DNA of 64,000 nt. Source: Amycolatopsis pithecellobii (GTDB lineage: Bacteria > Actinomycetota > Actinomycetes > Mycobacteriales > Pseudonocardiaceae). The notes under the pieces were generated by a model. It was not told where the DNA came from, made no database searches, and worked only from the letters and a program-made list of their open reading frames with translations. The translations under genes and the position numbers were made by a program. Positions 15,445 to 24,463 of the stretch are shown here, in pieces (the stretch's first letter is position 1; the number at the start of each line of letters is the position of its first letter). The stretch covers positions 162,597-226,596 of the forward strand of contig NZ_WMBA01000003.1 in assembly GCF_009707865.1 (NCBI RefSeq), read 5' to 3'.

Positions 15445-17748
15445 TCACGGCCATCCCGGCGGCAAGTCATTGGTCTGGACCGCCCAGTGCTTCTCCAGCG
15501 TGGCCACTTCGTCACCGAGCCCGGCCCGCTCGAGGATACGCACGCCGTCGGCGCCGGGCGGCCGGACGGCGTGCCCGACGCGGGCCGGGGTATCCGACAG
15601 CGCGAGTGCGACGCCCGGCATCGTGATCTCCCCGGCCTCCTCATAGATCTGCCGCACGGACATGCCGCGGGCCAGGTTCACCGGGTGCGTCATCAGCTCG
15701 GCGAGGGTCACCAGCTCGTGGGCGCCGAGGCCGGCGGCACGCAGCGCGGTTACCCACTCGGCAGCGGGCCGGGCCGCGAACGCCTCCTCCAACCGGCCGG
15801 CCAGCTCGTCCGGGCCGGTGATCCCCGCGATGCCGGCCAGTCCGTCGATCCCGTCGAGGCGGGCCCGGTCGGCCTCGGTGGCACCGAGGAAGAACCAGCT
15901 GTCCGCCGCCTGGTAGAAGCGCATCAGCGGGCCCTCGCCGAGCACGGCGATACCGGCCGGCTCGGCGGCGGGTCCCGACCCGGCGTGCTCCAGCATCAGT
16001 GTCGCCTGGTGCAGGGTGCCGGTCTGGACCAATGATGTCCGCACCCGCAGGCCCTCGCCGGTGGCGGCGTGGTGATAGATGCCCAGCAGCGCGGCGAAGG
16101 CCGTGGCGACCCCGGTGCCGTAGTCGAGCACGGTGTAGGGGCCGAAGATGGCGGGCGGGTTGCCGGGGCCGCCGGTCCGCGCCATGACCCCGGTGACGGC
16201 CTGGCCCTGGGCCTCGTATCCGCGCCCGCGCGCCCACGGCCCGATGCCGCCGAAGCAGCTCACCGTGGCGTAGACGATGCCGGGTTTGCGCGCACGGACA
16301 GCCTCGTAGCCGATGCCGTAGCGCTCGGCGGTGCCGGGCGGGAAGTTGAGCACCACGACGTCCGCCTGGTCGACCAGCCGCCAGAAGACCTGCTGGCCCT
16401 CGACGTGCTCGATGTCGAGGAGGATCGACTGTTTGCCGCGGTTGATGCTGCTGTGTACCGGGATAGTGCGCTGCGGTGCGTTGATCTTGATGACCTCCGC
16501 GCCCAGCTCCCCGAGGATCCGTCCGGAGCTCGGACCGGCCAGGATCTGGGTGAGGTCGAGCACGCGCAGGCCCGCGAGCGCGCTTTCCCGCGCGACGGCG
16601 GCCGGCGCGGGGGTCTCGGCGGGCTCGGTAGTCGCGAGCTCGGCGAGAATGTCCGCCCGGTCGGCGTCGGGCAGGTGACGGGGCCGCAGCGCGTGGTCCA
16701 GACCATCTGGGCCCTGGTCGTCACCCACGTGCACCGGGATGCCCGCCATCCACGTCGGGCCGAACACCGGGTCGTCGAGCCGGGTGACCGCGCCGGACGC
16801 CCCGGCGTGCGGTGTCGCGAGCCACTCGCGGGCGGTCCGGACCTTGGCGATCGGGACGCCCGCCCGGCGTCCCAGGTCCTCCCAATACGCCGCCGGGTGC
16901 TCGAGGAACATCTCGGTGAGCCGGGCGCACAGGGTCTCGTCGTCGAGGACTGTCCACTCCGGACGGCCGGCCTCCTGTAGCAACCAGTTGCGGAAGCGCG
17001 GGCTTGAGCCGATCGGGTTGAACTGCACGTACCGGTCGTCCCCGCAGCGGTAGGTGCCGGCGCCGAGGACCTTGTTCAACACGAACTCCGGTTTCGGCCC
17101 GCCGGCGGAGATGGCGTAGGTGCCCTGGTCCCCGATGGCCTCGAACATGGCGTCATACAAGGGAACGGACACATGCTGGCCGCGGCCGGAGCGAAGGCGC
17201 TCGGTCAGCGCGGCGACGATGCCGACGGCACCGAGCAGCGCCGCGAAGTTCGACGCGATCGGCAACGCGCTGTAGGTGGGCCGCGTCATGTCCCAGCCCT
17301 CGGGGGCTTCGCTCATCCGCGTCCGGCAGTTGTGTGTGGCGGCGGCGATGACGCCTTCGAAGGCCCGGACCCCGGCGCGTGGGTCGTCCGGGGCGAAACC
17401 GGGCAGCGACAGGTAGACCAGGCGCGGACTGCTCTCCCGCAGATCCGCCCAGCCCAGCCCGAAGCGCGCCATGACCCCTGGCCGGAAGTTCTCGATCACC
17501 ACGTCCGCCCGCTCGACGAGCGCGAGGGCGGTTTTCCGGTCCGCCACCGTGGTCAGGTCGAGGGTGATGCGGCGCTTGCCGCGGCTGAGGAAGGCATCCG
17601 CCGTGGCGGTTGCCACGGCACTGTCGGGGCGGTCGACTCGCACCACCTCCGCCCCCTGCTCGGCGAGCAGGACGCCCACGAGCGGCCCGGCGATGTAGTG
17701 GCCGAAGTCGACGACACGAATCCCTGCGAGCGGGCCGGCGTTGGTCAT
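15445..17748 (-). CDS. Tandem CaiB/BaiF (class III) CoA-transferase fusion
   Basis: 767 residues made of two CoA-transferase domains, about 1-370 and 390-767. Each starts with the family pattern (LAGIRVVDFGHYIAGP and LAGLRVLDLTQILAGPSSGR) and includes the AEVVRVD/AEVIKIN strand. The second half has the usual catalytic-Asp context (VLDYGTGVATAFAALLGI). In the first half the matching site reads SALPIASNFAALLGAV, with no Asp, so probably only the C-terminal copy is catalytic. ATG 17748 heads the 7-kb operon down to 10497. It probably swaps CoA between a pathway acid and an acyl-CoA. Confidence 0.88.
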   Translation of the reverse strand: MTNAGPLAGIRVVDFGHYIAGPLVGVLLAEQGAEVVRVDRPDSAVATATADAFLSRGKRRITLDLTTVADRKTALALVERADVVIENFRPGVMARFGLGWADLRESSPRLVYLSLPGFAPDDPRAGVRAFEGVIAAATHNCRTRMSEAPEGWDMTRPTYSALPIASNFAALLGAVGIVAALTERLRSGRGQHVSVPLYDAMFEAIGDQGTYAISAGGPKPEFVLNKVLGAGTYRCGDDRYVQFNPIGSSPRFRNWLLQEAGRPEWTVLDDETLCARLTEMFLEHPAAYWEDLGRRAGVPIAKVRTAREWLATPHAGASGAVTRLDDPVFGPTWMAGIPVHVGDDQGPDGLDHALRPRHLPDADRADILAELATTEPAETPAPAAVARESALAGLRVLDLTQILAGPSSGRILGELGAEVIKINAPQRTIPVHSSINRGKQSILLDIEHVEGQQVFWRLVDQADVVVLNFPPGTAERYGIGYEAVRARKPGIVYATVSCFGGIGPWARGRGYEAQGQAVTGVMARTGGPGNPPAIFGPYTVLDYGTGVATAFAALLGIYHHAATGEGLRVRTSLVQTGTLHQATLMLEHAGSGPAAEPAGIAVLGEGPLMRFYQAADSWFFLGATEADRARLDGIDGLAGIAGITGPDELAGRLEEAFAARPAAEWVTALRAAGLGAHELVTLAELMTHPVNLARGMSVRQIYEEAGEITMPGVALALSDTPARVGHAVRPPGADGVRILERAGLGDEVATLEKHWAVQTNDLPPGWP

Positions 17749-17812
17749 AAGGGAACAGTCATTGTCAGCACTACGAAAAGTCAACGGGACGGCGCCGCTG
17801 CGACCGCGGCAG

Positions 17813-17829
17813 TTGTTCTAGAACGAGCG
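17813..17829. promoter_or_regulatory. 17-nt regulon element, copy 3 (opposite orientation)
   Basis: The minus strand reads CGCTCGTTCTAGAACAA, one base different from the copies at 3211 and 7780, and here the core GTTCTAGAAC is a perfect palindrome. It sits mid-gap between the divergent CaiB-fusion operon (start 17748) and the MFS gene (start 17896). Confidence 0.65.
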
Positions 17830-17895
17830 ACGGTTGCTCGCCACGGACGCGCCTGCACAGACTGCGTACTGCCCTGGGACGACAGAGGAGTCGCC

Positions 17896-19269
17896 ATGAC
17901 CGTTCCCGCCGAGCCGGCCCGCCCGTCACTGACGGAAGTAGCCGCCACCGCGACGATCACCCCGGCCCAACGGAAGCGGGCGACGATCTCCGTCGCCGCC
18001 GGATCGGTGCTGGAATACTTCGACTGGATCATCTACTCGGTGTTCGCGGTCTACTTCGCACCGCTCGTGTTCCACGCCGGTGATCTGACCTCGGCGCTGC
18101 TGCAGTCCGCCGCGGTGTTCGCGACCGGCTATCTGATCCGCCCGATCGGCGCGGTGATCATCGGCAAGGTCTCCGACCGGCACGGCCGTAAGCCTGCCCT
18201 GACCCTGTCGGTCACCATGGTGACGATCGGGACCCTGATGATCGCCGCGGTGCCCACCTACGCCGCCGTGGGCGTCTGGTCCTCGGTCATGCTGGTGGTG
18301 GCCCGGGTCCTGCAGGGCCTGGCCTTCGGCGGCGAGTTCGGCACCGCGTCGGCCACCCTGCGCGAGATCTCCCCACCGGAGCGGCGGGGCAGGGTGTCGA
18401 GCAGCTTCACCATCGCGTCCTCGAGCGGCAACATTCTGGGCTTCGTCGTGCTGGTGGTGCTGACCACGGTGCTCAGCCCCGCGCAGATGAGCAGCTTCGG
18501 GTGGCGCATCCCGTTCGCCCTGGCCGTTGTGGGCGCGTTCGTCCTGCTCTACCTGCGCGTGCGCATGATCGAGAGCCCGGTCTTCCGGTTGGTCGAGGCT
18601 TCGCCCGCGCGGGAACGGGGGCGGATCCGGGACCTGCTGAGCCCCGGGAACCGCGGGAGCATGCTGCTGGTCTTCGGGGCCTTCGCCATGACCATCCCGA
18701 TCTTCATCACCGTGACCTCCTACTCCCAGAAGCTCGGGGTCGCGGGCCTGGGGCTGTCGTCGAAATCGGTGGGGTGGGCCCTGCTGATCGCCCTGGTCGT
18801 GATGGCGGTCTCGACGTACTTCTTCGGCTGGCTCGGGGACCGATACGGGACCGCCACCGTGTTCGCGATCGGGGTCGGCAGCGCCACCGTCCTCATCGTG
18901 CCGGCGTATCTGTTCATCACCGGGACCGGCACGGTTGCCGGGCTCACGATCGGGGTGAGCGTGCTCAGCCTGTGCGTATCGATGTGGGGCGCTGTGCAGC
19001 AGACCGTGTACGCCGCGCTGCTCCCGCCTCACCTGCGGGCCCTCGGGGTCGGTCTGGCGGTCGGCATCGCCACGGCGGCGTTCGGCGGTCCGGCGGAGCT
19101 CGTCGCGCTGAGCTTCGCCAAGGCGGGTTTCCCCATCGGACACTTCATCCTGATGACCTTCCTCGGCCTGTGCGGCACCGTCGTGGCCCTGCTCATCCGA
19201 AAGCGGCTCGCCGCGGAGCGCTCGACACCCCTTGCCGAGCCGGCATCCGCCGCGCGGCAGGCCCGCTAG
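17896..19269 (+). CDS. MFS transporter, metabolite:H+ symporter (MHS) family
   Basis: 457 residues with about twelve membrane helices. GSVLEYFDWIIYSVFAVYFAP in helix 1 is the hallmark of the MHS family (GxxxEWYDF type). KVSDRHGRKP is the MFS motif, and RVLQGLAFGGEFGTASATLREISPPERRG is the long conserved helix-4 block. These carriers import small acids with protons. ATG 17896 follows GAGGAG. It is divergent from the CaiB-fusion operon across the 17-nt element and is probably a second uptake system for the same pathway. Confidence 0.88.
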   Translation: MTVPAEPARPSLTEVAATATITPAQRKRATISVAAGSVLEYFDWIIYSVFAVYFAPLVFHAGDLTSALLQSAAVFATGYLIRPIGAVIIGKVSDRHGRKPALTLSVTMVTIGTLMIAAVPTYAAVGVWSSVMLVVARVLQGLAFGGEFGTASATLREISPPERRGRVSSSFTIASSSGNILGFVVLVVLTTVLSPAQMSSFGWRIPFALAVVGAFVLLYLRVRMIESPVFRLVEASPARERGRIRDLLSPGNRGSMLLVFGAFAMTIPIFITVTSYSQKLGVAGLGLSSKSVGWALLIALVVMAVSTYFFGWLGDRYGTATVFAIGVGSATVLIVPAYLFITGTGTVAGLTIGVSVLSLCVSMWGAVQQTVYAALLPPHLRALGVGLAVGIATAAFGGPAELVALSFAKAGFPIGHFILMTFLGLCGTVVALLIRKRLAAERSTPLAEPASAARQAR

Positions 19270-19279
19270 GGGCGCTCGC

Positions 19280-19307
19280 GAGCCGGCTGACCGAGTAGCG
19301 CCGGCTC
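19280..19307. terminator. Hairpin between convergent MFS and GntR genes
   Basis: GAGCCGGC at 19280-19287 pairs perfectly with GCCGGCTC at 19300-19307 across a 12-base loop. It overlaps the GntR stop codon and lies just after the MFS stop, so it may terminate in both directions. Confidence 0.5.
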
Positions 19308-20001
19308 AGGCCACCGAAGAGGCGGCCTGAGCCGCCAGGTATTCGAGCAGGAGATCGGCGGTCTGCGTGAGATGACTCTTGAGCAGCTCGCTGGCCTCGG
19401 CGCCGTTCCGCGCCAGGGCCGCGTCCTTGATGGCACGGTGTTCCGCGGCGAAGTCGCGGTGCGAAGTGTTGAGGGTGACCCCGTGCGACCAGCTTCGGTA
19501 AATCTGGCCCGCATCGCGCAGGGAGGCCGCGATGTCGATCAGGCGCACGGATGGGCAAGCGGAAATCAGTGCGACGTGGAAGTCGGTGTGAAGCGCCTCC
19601 CATGCCGGGCTGACCGCGTCGCCGGTGGCTCCTTGCCATACCGGCGTGCGTTCGAGCGCGTAGTGACTGGCGACGACGCGGGTCTCCCACGCGAGGTCGC
19701 CGTGTTCCACGGATTGCACGAGCGCGGAACCCTCGATCTCGCAGCGGGCCAGCGTCAGATCCGACAAGTCCGCGGCCGTGACCGTGGGCACGCGGAACCC
19801 CACCTGGGGTTCGGCGACGACGAGGCCCAGCTCCGTCAGCCGGGACAGCGCTTCACGAGTTACGCCCACGCTCGCCGAATACCGTTGGCTGAGGGACGCG
19901 AACGCCAGCTTGGACCCTGGCGGGAGATCACCGGACAAAATGTCGGCTTTGAGCCGGGCGAACACACCTTCGACTCGCGTTCGTTCATCGCCACTCGCCA
20001 T
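19306..20001 (-). CDS. GntR-family regulator with FCD ligand-binding domain
   Basis: 231 residues. The N-terminal winged helix (about 10-75) includes GDLPPGSKLAFASLSQRYSASVGVTREALSRL. The C-terminal all-helical FCD domain has the expected metal/ligand His and Asp pattern around HTDFHVALISAC and AEHRAI. FCD regulators mostly sense carboxylic acids of catabolic pathways. It is convergent with the MHS transporter and divergent from the P450. It is an alternative candidate, besides the MocR protein, for binding the 17-nt element. Confidence 0.88.
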   Translation of the reverse strand: MASGDERTRVEGVFARLKADILSGDLPPGSKLAFASLSQRYSASVGVTREALSRLTELGLVVAEPQVGFRVPTVTAADLSDLTLARCEIEGSALVQSVEHGDLAWETRVVASHYALERTPVWQGATGDAVSPAWEALHTDFHVALISACPSVRLIDIAASLRDAGQIYRSWSHGVTLNTSHRDFAAEHRAIKDAALARNGAEASELLKSHLTQTADLLLEYLAAQAASSVA

Positions 20002-20038
20002 GGTGAAATGGTACCAGATTCAAGATCCCTCGTATGTT

Positions 20039-20059
20039 CGAAGATTCTTGATGTCTTCG
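20039..20059. promoter_or_regulatory. Possible operator in the GntR/P450 divergent promoter
   Basis: CGAAGA at 20039-20044 and TCTTCG at 20054-20059 form an inverted repeat. An overlapping pair, TCAAGA at 20020-20025 and TCTTGA at 20046-20051, lies in the same 185-base gap. They may serve the divergent GntR regulator; this is a weak inference. Confidence 0.3.
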
Positions 20060-20187
20060 ACTTCTGTGGCTAGGCTGAGCGGACTCGATCAGCGGCGACG
20101 AGGGAGGCGGGCGTTTCATGAGGCTGGCGGTCGGCAGGCCGCGCCGTCTCTCATCCGTCTCGACGCGCGGTAATCCAGAGGTAAGGG

Positions 20188-21366
20188 ATGAGCGTGACCG
20201 TGATTTCACTTGATATTGATCTGTTCAGTGATGGGGCGTTGTTGGATCCGTGGCCGTTGTATCGGCGGATTCGGGATGCGGGGCCGGTGGTGTTTCTGAG
20301 TCGGCTCGGGGTGTGGGCGATGGGTCGGTATGGGCCGGTGCGGGCGGCGTTGCGTGATTGGGAGACGTATTCGTCGGCGCAGGGGATTGCGTTGAATCCG
20401 GTTGCGAATGGGACGACGGAGGGCCGGTTGCTGACGTCGGATCCGCCGGAGCACGACACGTTGCGTAGTGTGCTGGCTCATCGGTTGTTGCCGCGGCAGC
20501 TTCGGGATGTCGGGCAGACTGTGGCTCGGCGGGCGGAGGAGTTGGTCGAGGGCCTCGTCGAACGGGGCGAGTTTGATGCGGTGCCGGATCTGGCGCAGGC
20601 GTTGCCGTTGGGTGTCGTGTTGGATTTGATCGGGTTACCGCAGGACGGTCGTGACGAGATTCTGCGCTGGGCGGATGGGGCGTTTTCCGCGAGTGGGCCC
20701 GAAGGTCCTCGGACGTCTGAGGGGCTTGCGTTGCTGGAGGAGCAGTTCCAGTATCTGATCACCCGGGCGACCAGGGACCAGCTCGCTCCCGGCAGTATGG
20801 GCTGGGCTATTTATCAGGCTGCTGATGAGGGCAGGATTGATGCGAAGTCCATCCTGCCGTTGATGTCGGCGTATTTGACTGCTGGTCTTGACACGACCGT
20901 GAATGCGATTGGTAACGCGGTTTACTATTTTGCCCACAATCCGGGGCAGTGGGATCTGGTGCGGCAGAATCCGGAAATCGTGGCTAATGCGTTCAATGAG
21001 GTTCTGCGTGTTGAGTCGCCGGTTCAGTTCTTCACGCGTGTGACGACGCGTGAGGTGGATGTTGAGGGTGTGCGGCTGCCGGAGGGTGCCAGGGTGATGA
21101 TGATGTACGCGTCGGCTAATCGTGATGAGCGTCGGTGGGAGAATCCCGCGACGTTCGATGTCAGGCGTAACGCGGCTGAGCACATCGCGTTCGGTCATGG
21201 TGTGCATGGCTGCGCCGGACAGGCCCTGGCCCGCATCGAAGGACACGCGATTTTGCAGTCCCTCGCGAAACGTGTGGCCCGCTTCGAAGTCTCGGCACCG
21301 GAACGGCGGATCAACCAACTGATCCGCGGCTTCAAATCGTTGCCGACCGTCGTCCAGGCGCTCTGA
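20188..21366 (+). CDS. Cytochrome P450
   Basis: 392 residues. The heme loop FGHGVHGCAGQALAR carries the proximal Cys342, the I-helix has AGLDTT at 232-237 for oxygen activation, and EVLR at 271-274 is the ExxR motif. The N-terminal half and the heme loop resemble CYP199-type aromatic-acid O-demethylases, which would fit an aromatic degrader, but that assignment is tentative. No ferredoxin gene is adjacent. Much of the gene, especially its first half, uses TTG and T- or G-ending codons (for example GATATTGATCTG and CCGTTGTATCGG), unlike the C-ending neighbours, which suggests transfer. ATG 20188 follows GAGGTAAGGG. Confidence 0.9.
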   Translation: MSVTVISLDIDLFSDGALLDPWPLYRRIRDAGPVVFLSRLGVWAMGRYGPVRAALRDWETYSSAQGIALNPVANGTTEGRLLTSDPPEHDTLRSVLAHRLLPRQLRDVGQTVARRAEELVEGLVERGEFDAVPDLAQALPLGVVLDLIGLPQDGRDEILRWADGAFSASGPEGPRTSEGLALLEEQFQYLITRATRDQLAPGSMGWAIYQAADEGRIDAKSILPLMSAYLTAGLDTTVNAIGNAVYYFAHNPGQWDLVRQNPEIVANAFNEVLRVESPVQFFTRVTTREVDVEGVRLPEGARVMMMYASANRDERRWENPATFDVRRNAAEHIAFGHGVHGCAGQALARIEGHAILQSLAKRVARFEVSAPERRINQLIRGFKSLPTVVQAL

Positions 21367-21371
21367 TCAAT

Positions 21372-21570
21372 CGTTCGCCGGTGTTACCCGTAACCGGCTG
21401 CCGCGTCGCCCCGACGCCAACCCGATCGATGCGGCGTCGAGATGATGGACGCGCCCGAGATAGGACGGGACCCAGGCCGAGACGGCATAGTTGACGAATG
21501 CGGAGCACACGACAGCACCGAGAAGGAGCAGAGCAGATACACCCTGTTGCTGTAGGATCTCAAAACAGAC
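21372..21570 (-). pseudogene. Fragment of an MFS transporter gene
   Basis: The minus strand encodes GVSALLLLGAVVCSAFVNY directly followed by AVSAWVPSYLGRVHHLDAAS. This is a membrane helix and loop typical of MFS carriers (the AFVNYAVxAWLPxFLxRxHHL type). A stop lies just upstream in the same frame and the sequence degenerates after about 60 residues, so only a single-helix scrap remains. It lies behind the P450 gene. The rest of the gap to 21750 contains nothing I recognise. Confidence 0.6.
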
Positions 21571-21750
21571 TTCATTTTCTCACTGGCCACTTCATGTCCG
21601 TTTCATTTGTGAAGCGGAGATGAGACTGGGTCGGCCGTCTGGGGGTTGTCGGCTATCGAGCGCGATCTGGTGATCTACGATTCCCGGTTGGAGAAGGCGC
21701 GCTTGCTGTTCGCGGAATTCGAGAGCTTTTGAGCGGTCCAGGTGTCTCTG

Positions 21751-22533
21751 TTATGCGCCGGCGCCGCCGTCGACCGGAATGATGGCGCCGGTTACCATCG
21801 AGGCTCGGTCGCTGAGTAGCCAGGCGGCGACCTCGGCGACCTCGCGGGGCTGGGCCATGCGGCCGAGTGGGGTCGCCGCGTTGTTGCGTTCGATGATGCC
21901 CGGGGATACCGCTTCCCATGCGTCGATCATCTCCGTGGCGGTGCCGCCGGGGGTGATGCCGTTCACTCGGATGCCCTGAGGGCCCCAGGTCACGGCTGCG
22001 GTCTCGGTGATGCTGTTGAGTGCGCGCTTCATGGCGCCGTACGCGGGGAGGGCGGGGTTTGCGCGGCGGCTGCCGATGCTTGAGGTGTTGACGATCGCCC
22101 CGCCGCCGCCCCGTCGCATGAGTGCGGCCTGGGCGGTCATGGCGGTCCAATGCGCCCGGAAGTTCACGGCGAACTGCTCGTCGATGTCCTCGTCGCTCGT
22201 GGTGTCGAGCGGGCCGGGCTGCTGGATCGTCGCGCCGTTGTTGAAGGCGCCGTCGAGTCGTCCGTGCAGTTCCTCGACGCGGTCGAGCGCCGCGCGGATG
22301 CTCGTACGGTCGGCGAGGTCCACTGTCACGGCATCCGCGACGCCGCCGTGGGCGCGGATCTCGGTGACGATCCGCTGGAGGGCGTCGGTGCTGCGGGCGG
22401 CGAGCACGACGGCGGCCCCCTCGGAGGCGAAGAGTCGGGCTGCGGCCTCTCCGATGCCGCGGCTGGCGCCGGTGATGAACACAACCTTGCGGGTGAGCAG
22501 GCCGACGGGTGCGATGTTGATGTTGTTCGTCAT
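21751..22533 (-). CDS. SDR-family NAD(P)-dependent oxidoreductase
   Basis: 260 residues of the classical short-chain dehydrogenase type. TGASRGIG binds the cofactor, NNGA and NTSSIGS give the structural Asn and catalytic Ser, and YGAMK gives the catalytic Tyr and Lys. The C-terminus ends in the usual IPVDGG. ATG 22533 is chosen because MTNNINIAPVGLLTRKVVFITG gives a normal N-terminus. It is divergent from an XRE-type regulator, an arrangement often seen for SDR genes controlled by this regulator type. The substrate is unknown. Confidence 0.9.
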   Translation of the reverse strand: MTNNINIAPVGLLTRKVVFITGASRGIGEAAARLFASEGAAVVLAARSTDALQRIVTEIRAHGGVADAVTVDLADRTSIRAALDRVEELHGRLDGAFNNGATIQQPGPLDTTSDEDIDEQFAVNFRAHWTAMTAQAALMRRGGGGAIVNTSSIGSRRANPALPAYGAMKRALNSITETAAVTWGPQGIRVNGITPGGTATEMIDAWEAVSPGIIERNNAATPLGRMAQPREVAEVAAWLLSDRASMVTGAIIPVDGGAGA

Positions 22534-22569
22534 GACTACAGCGTCGGGCCGGTCTCTAGGTCGGATACA

Positions 22570-22584
22570 GGCACAGGTGGTGCC
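22570..22584. promoter_or_regulatory. Possible operator in the SDR/XRE divergent promoter
   Basis: GGCAC at 22570-22574 and GTGCC at 22580-22584 form an inverted repeat with a 5-base spacer in the 86-base divergent gap. It is a natural site for the adjacent XRE regulator; this is not demonstrated. Confidence 0.4.
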
Positions 22585-22619
22585 AGGCTCCGTCGCCGCG
22601 CGGCGCGCAGACTTGGGGT

Positions 22620-23477
22620 ATGGACAAGCAGGAGCTTGGGGCGTTCCTCCGTAGCCGTCGCGAGCGGCTCCAGCCGCAGGACGTCGGCCTCCCCTCGGGC
22701 TCGCGACGCCGGACACCGGGTCTGCGCCGCGAGGAGGTCGCGGTCCTCGCGCACATCTCCACGGAGTACTACGTCCGGCTCGAGCAGGGCAGGGCGCCGC
22801 GCCCGTCGAGCGAGGTCCTCGCCGGAATCGCCGGCGCGCTGCGGCTGACCAACACCGAGTCCGACCACCTCCACGTCCTCGCGGGCACCGCGCCGAGCCG
22901 CACCGGGCTGCACCGGCGCGACGTCCGTCCAAGCATCCGCGCGCTCCTCGAGCGGCTGCCGCAGACGGCCGCTTTCGTGATATCCGCCGCGTTCGATGTG
23001 CTCGCATGGAACGACCTCGCGGCCGCGCTCATGGAGGACTTCGCCCCGCTCACCCCGGAGAACCGTAACCTCGCCCGCCGCGCATTCCTCGCACCGGCAC
23101 GCCCCGATGCGCCGCTGTACGGGATCTCCGACGCGGCGGAGTTCCGATGCCACGTCGTCATGGAGCTCCGATCCACCCTCGCCCGCTACCCGACCGATCC
23201 CGCGGTGACCGGCCTCGTCGACGAACTCCGCGACGCCAGCCCCGAATTCGCCCGGCTTTGGGAACGGCACGACGTGCAGGCCGCATCGATGCTCACGAAG
23301 ACTTTCCGTCACCCGCTCGTCGGGGAGATCACCGTCGACTGCGACACACTCACGCTCACCGACCGCGACCAGCACCTCGTGCTCTACAGCGCACCGCCAG
23401 GATCCCGCAGCGCCGAGGCCCTCGCCTTCCTGAACGTGCTCGGAGCCGAGAGCGTCAAAGCGAACAAATCACCCTGA
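22620..23477 (+). CDS. XRE-family helix-turn-helix regulator with MmyB-like ligand domain
   Basis: 285 residues. The N-terminal helix-turn-helix (LGAFLRSRRERLQP, RTPGLRREEVAVLAHISTEYYVRLEQGR) is the hallmark of the actinobacterial MmyB-like group. The C-terminal domain starts at about 100 (RRDVRPSIRALLERLPQTAAFV, AWNDLAAALMEDF) and resembles a PAS-like ligand pocket. Such proteins are usually divergent from a single SDR or aldo/keto reductase gene that they control, as here. Confidence 0.88.
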   Translation: MDKQELGAFLRSRRERLQPQDVGLPSGSRRRTPGLRREEVAVLAHISTEYYVRLEQGRAPRPSSEVLAGIAGALRLTNTESDHLHVLAGTAPSRTGLHRRDVRPSIRALLERLPQTAAFVISAAFDVLAWNDLAAALMEDFAPLTPENRNLARRAFLAPARPDAPLYGISDAAEFRCHVVMELRSTLARYPTDPAVTGLVDELRDASPEFARLWERHDVQAASMLTKTFRHPLVGEITVDCDTLTLTDRDQHLVLYSAPPGSRSAEALAFLNVLGAESVKANKSP

Positions 23478-23791
23478 CAAAGCCGGACACGACGGAAGGT
23501 TCTCCGTCCAGCCGTGCGCGGGATACGGAGAGTGCAGAACCGAGGCCAGCGGCACCGCAACGGGCAACTCGCCCCCAGGGCTGGACAGCGCAGTACGCCG
23601 CATGGCATCCACTGGTCAACAAAGATCGACATGTCACCCGTGGGCGATTACGCGAGACCAGCATTCCAACTCAAGGTGCGTCAAGTTCTTTCGTGAATGC
23701 CACCCGGCGAAGCCAACCTCCGCGTGCACTCCGACCACTCCCGACTCCTGACCGATCATTCAAGCATTCGCCGGCCGGGTGGCGAGGAGCT
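23478..23791. other. Gap of 314 bases with no recognised feature
   Basis: This lies between the XRE regulator and the truncated SDR. Open frames exist on both strands, but none has a plausible start or shows family resemblance. No strong inverted repeat was seen. Confidence 0.4.
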
Positions 23792-24463
23792 TCAGATCTG
23801 CGCCTGGCCGCCGTCGACGAAGAATTCGACGCCGTTGACGAAGCTCGACTGGTCGGTGGCCAGGAAGATCGCGGCATTGGCGATCTCGGCCGGATCGGCG
23901 ACCCGGTCGAGTGGTACTTCCGCGGCCTGCGCGTCGAGCAGTGCCTGTTCCTGCCCGGCGGGGGCCAGGCCGAGCAGGCCGGGCGTGTTCGTCGGTCCTG
24001 GGCTCAACACGTTGACCCGGACCCCGCTCGCCCCGAGTTCGATGATCCAGGACCGTGCCAGGTTGCGGATTGCTGCTTTGGTTGCCGAGTAGACGCCGAG
24101 CCCGGGTCCTGGTCGCAGCGAGGTGGTCGAGCCGGTCAGGATCACCGAGGCATCTTCGGTCAGCAGCGGTAATGCGTTCTGCACGGTGAACAGCACCCCT
24201 TTCACGTTGGTGTCGAAGGTCTTGTCGAACGCCTCCTCGGTCACCTCGGCCAGTGGACCGGCCACTCCACCGCCGGCGTTGGCGACCAGTACGTCGATCC
24301 GGGCCTTGCGCTGCTGAATCGTCCGGTAGAGCGCATCCAGGTCCGCGAGGTCGGACGAGTCGGTCCGGATGCCCTCGCCATTCGGGCCGAGCTCGCGGAC
24401 CGCCGCGTCCAGTTCGGCCTGCCGTCGTCCGGTGATGAACACGTAGGCGCCCTCGGCAAGGGC
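23792..24463 (-). pseudogene. SDR gene lacking its 5' end
   Basis: The frame encodes a good short-chain dehydrogenase from LAEGAYVFITGRR onward. It includes VANAGGG, the catalytic GSTT and YSATK, and the C-terminal FFVDGGQA. The N-terminal strand and the TGxxxGIG cofactor loop (about 25-30 residues) are missing. Upstream of about 24460 the frame runs antisense through a TetR coding sequence, so there is no genuine start. Together with the TetR fragment on the other strand, this marks a deletion that removed both 5' ends of a divergent pair. Confidence 0.75.
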
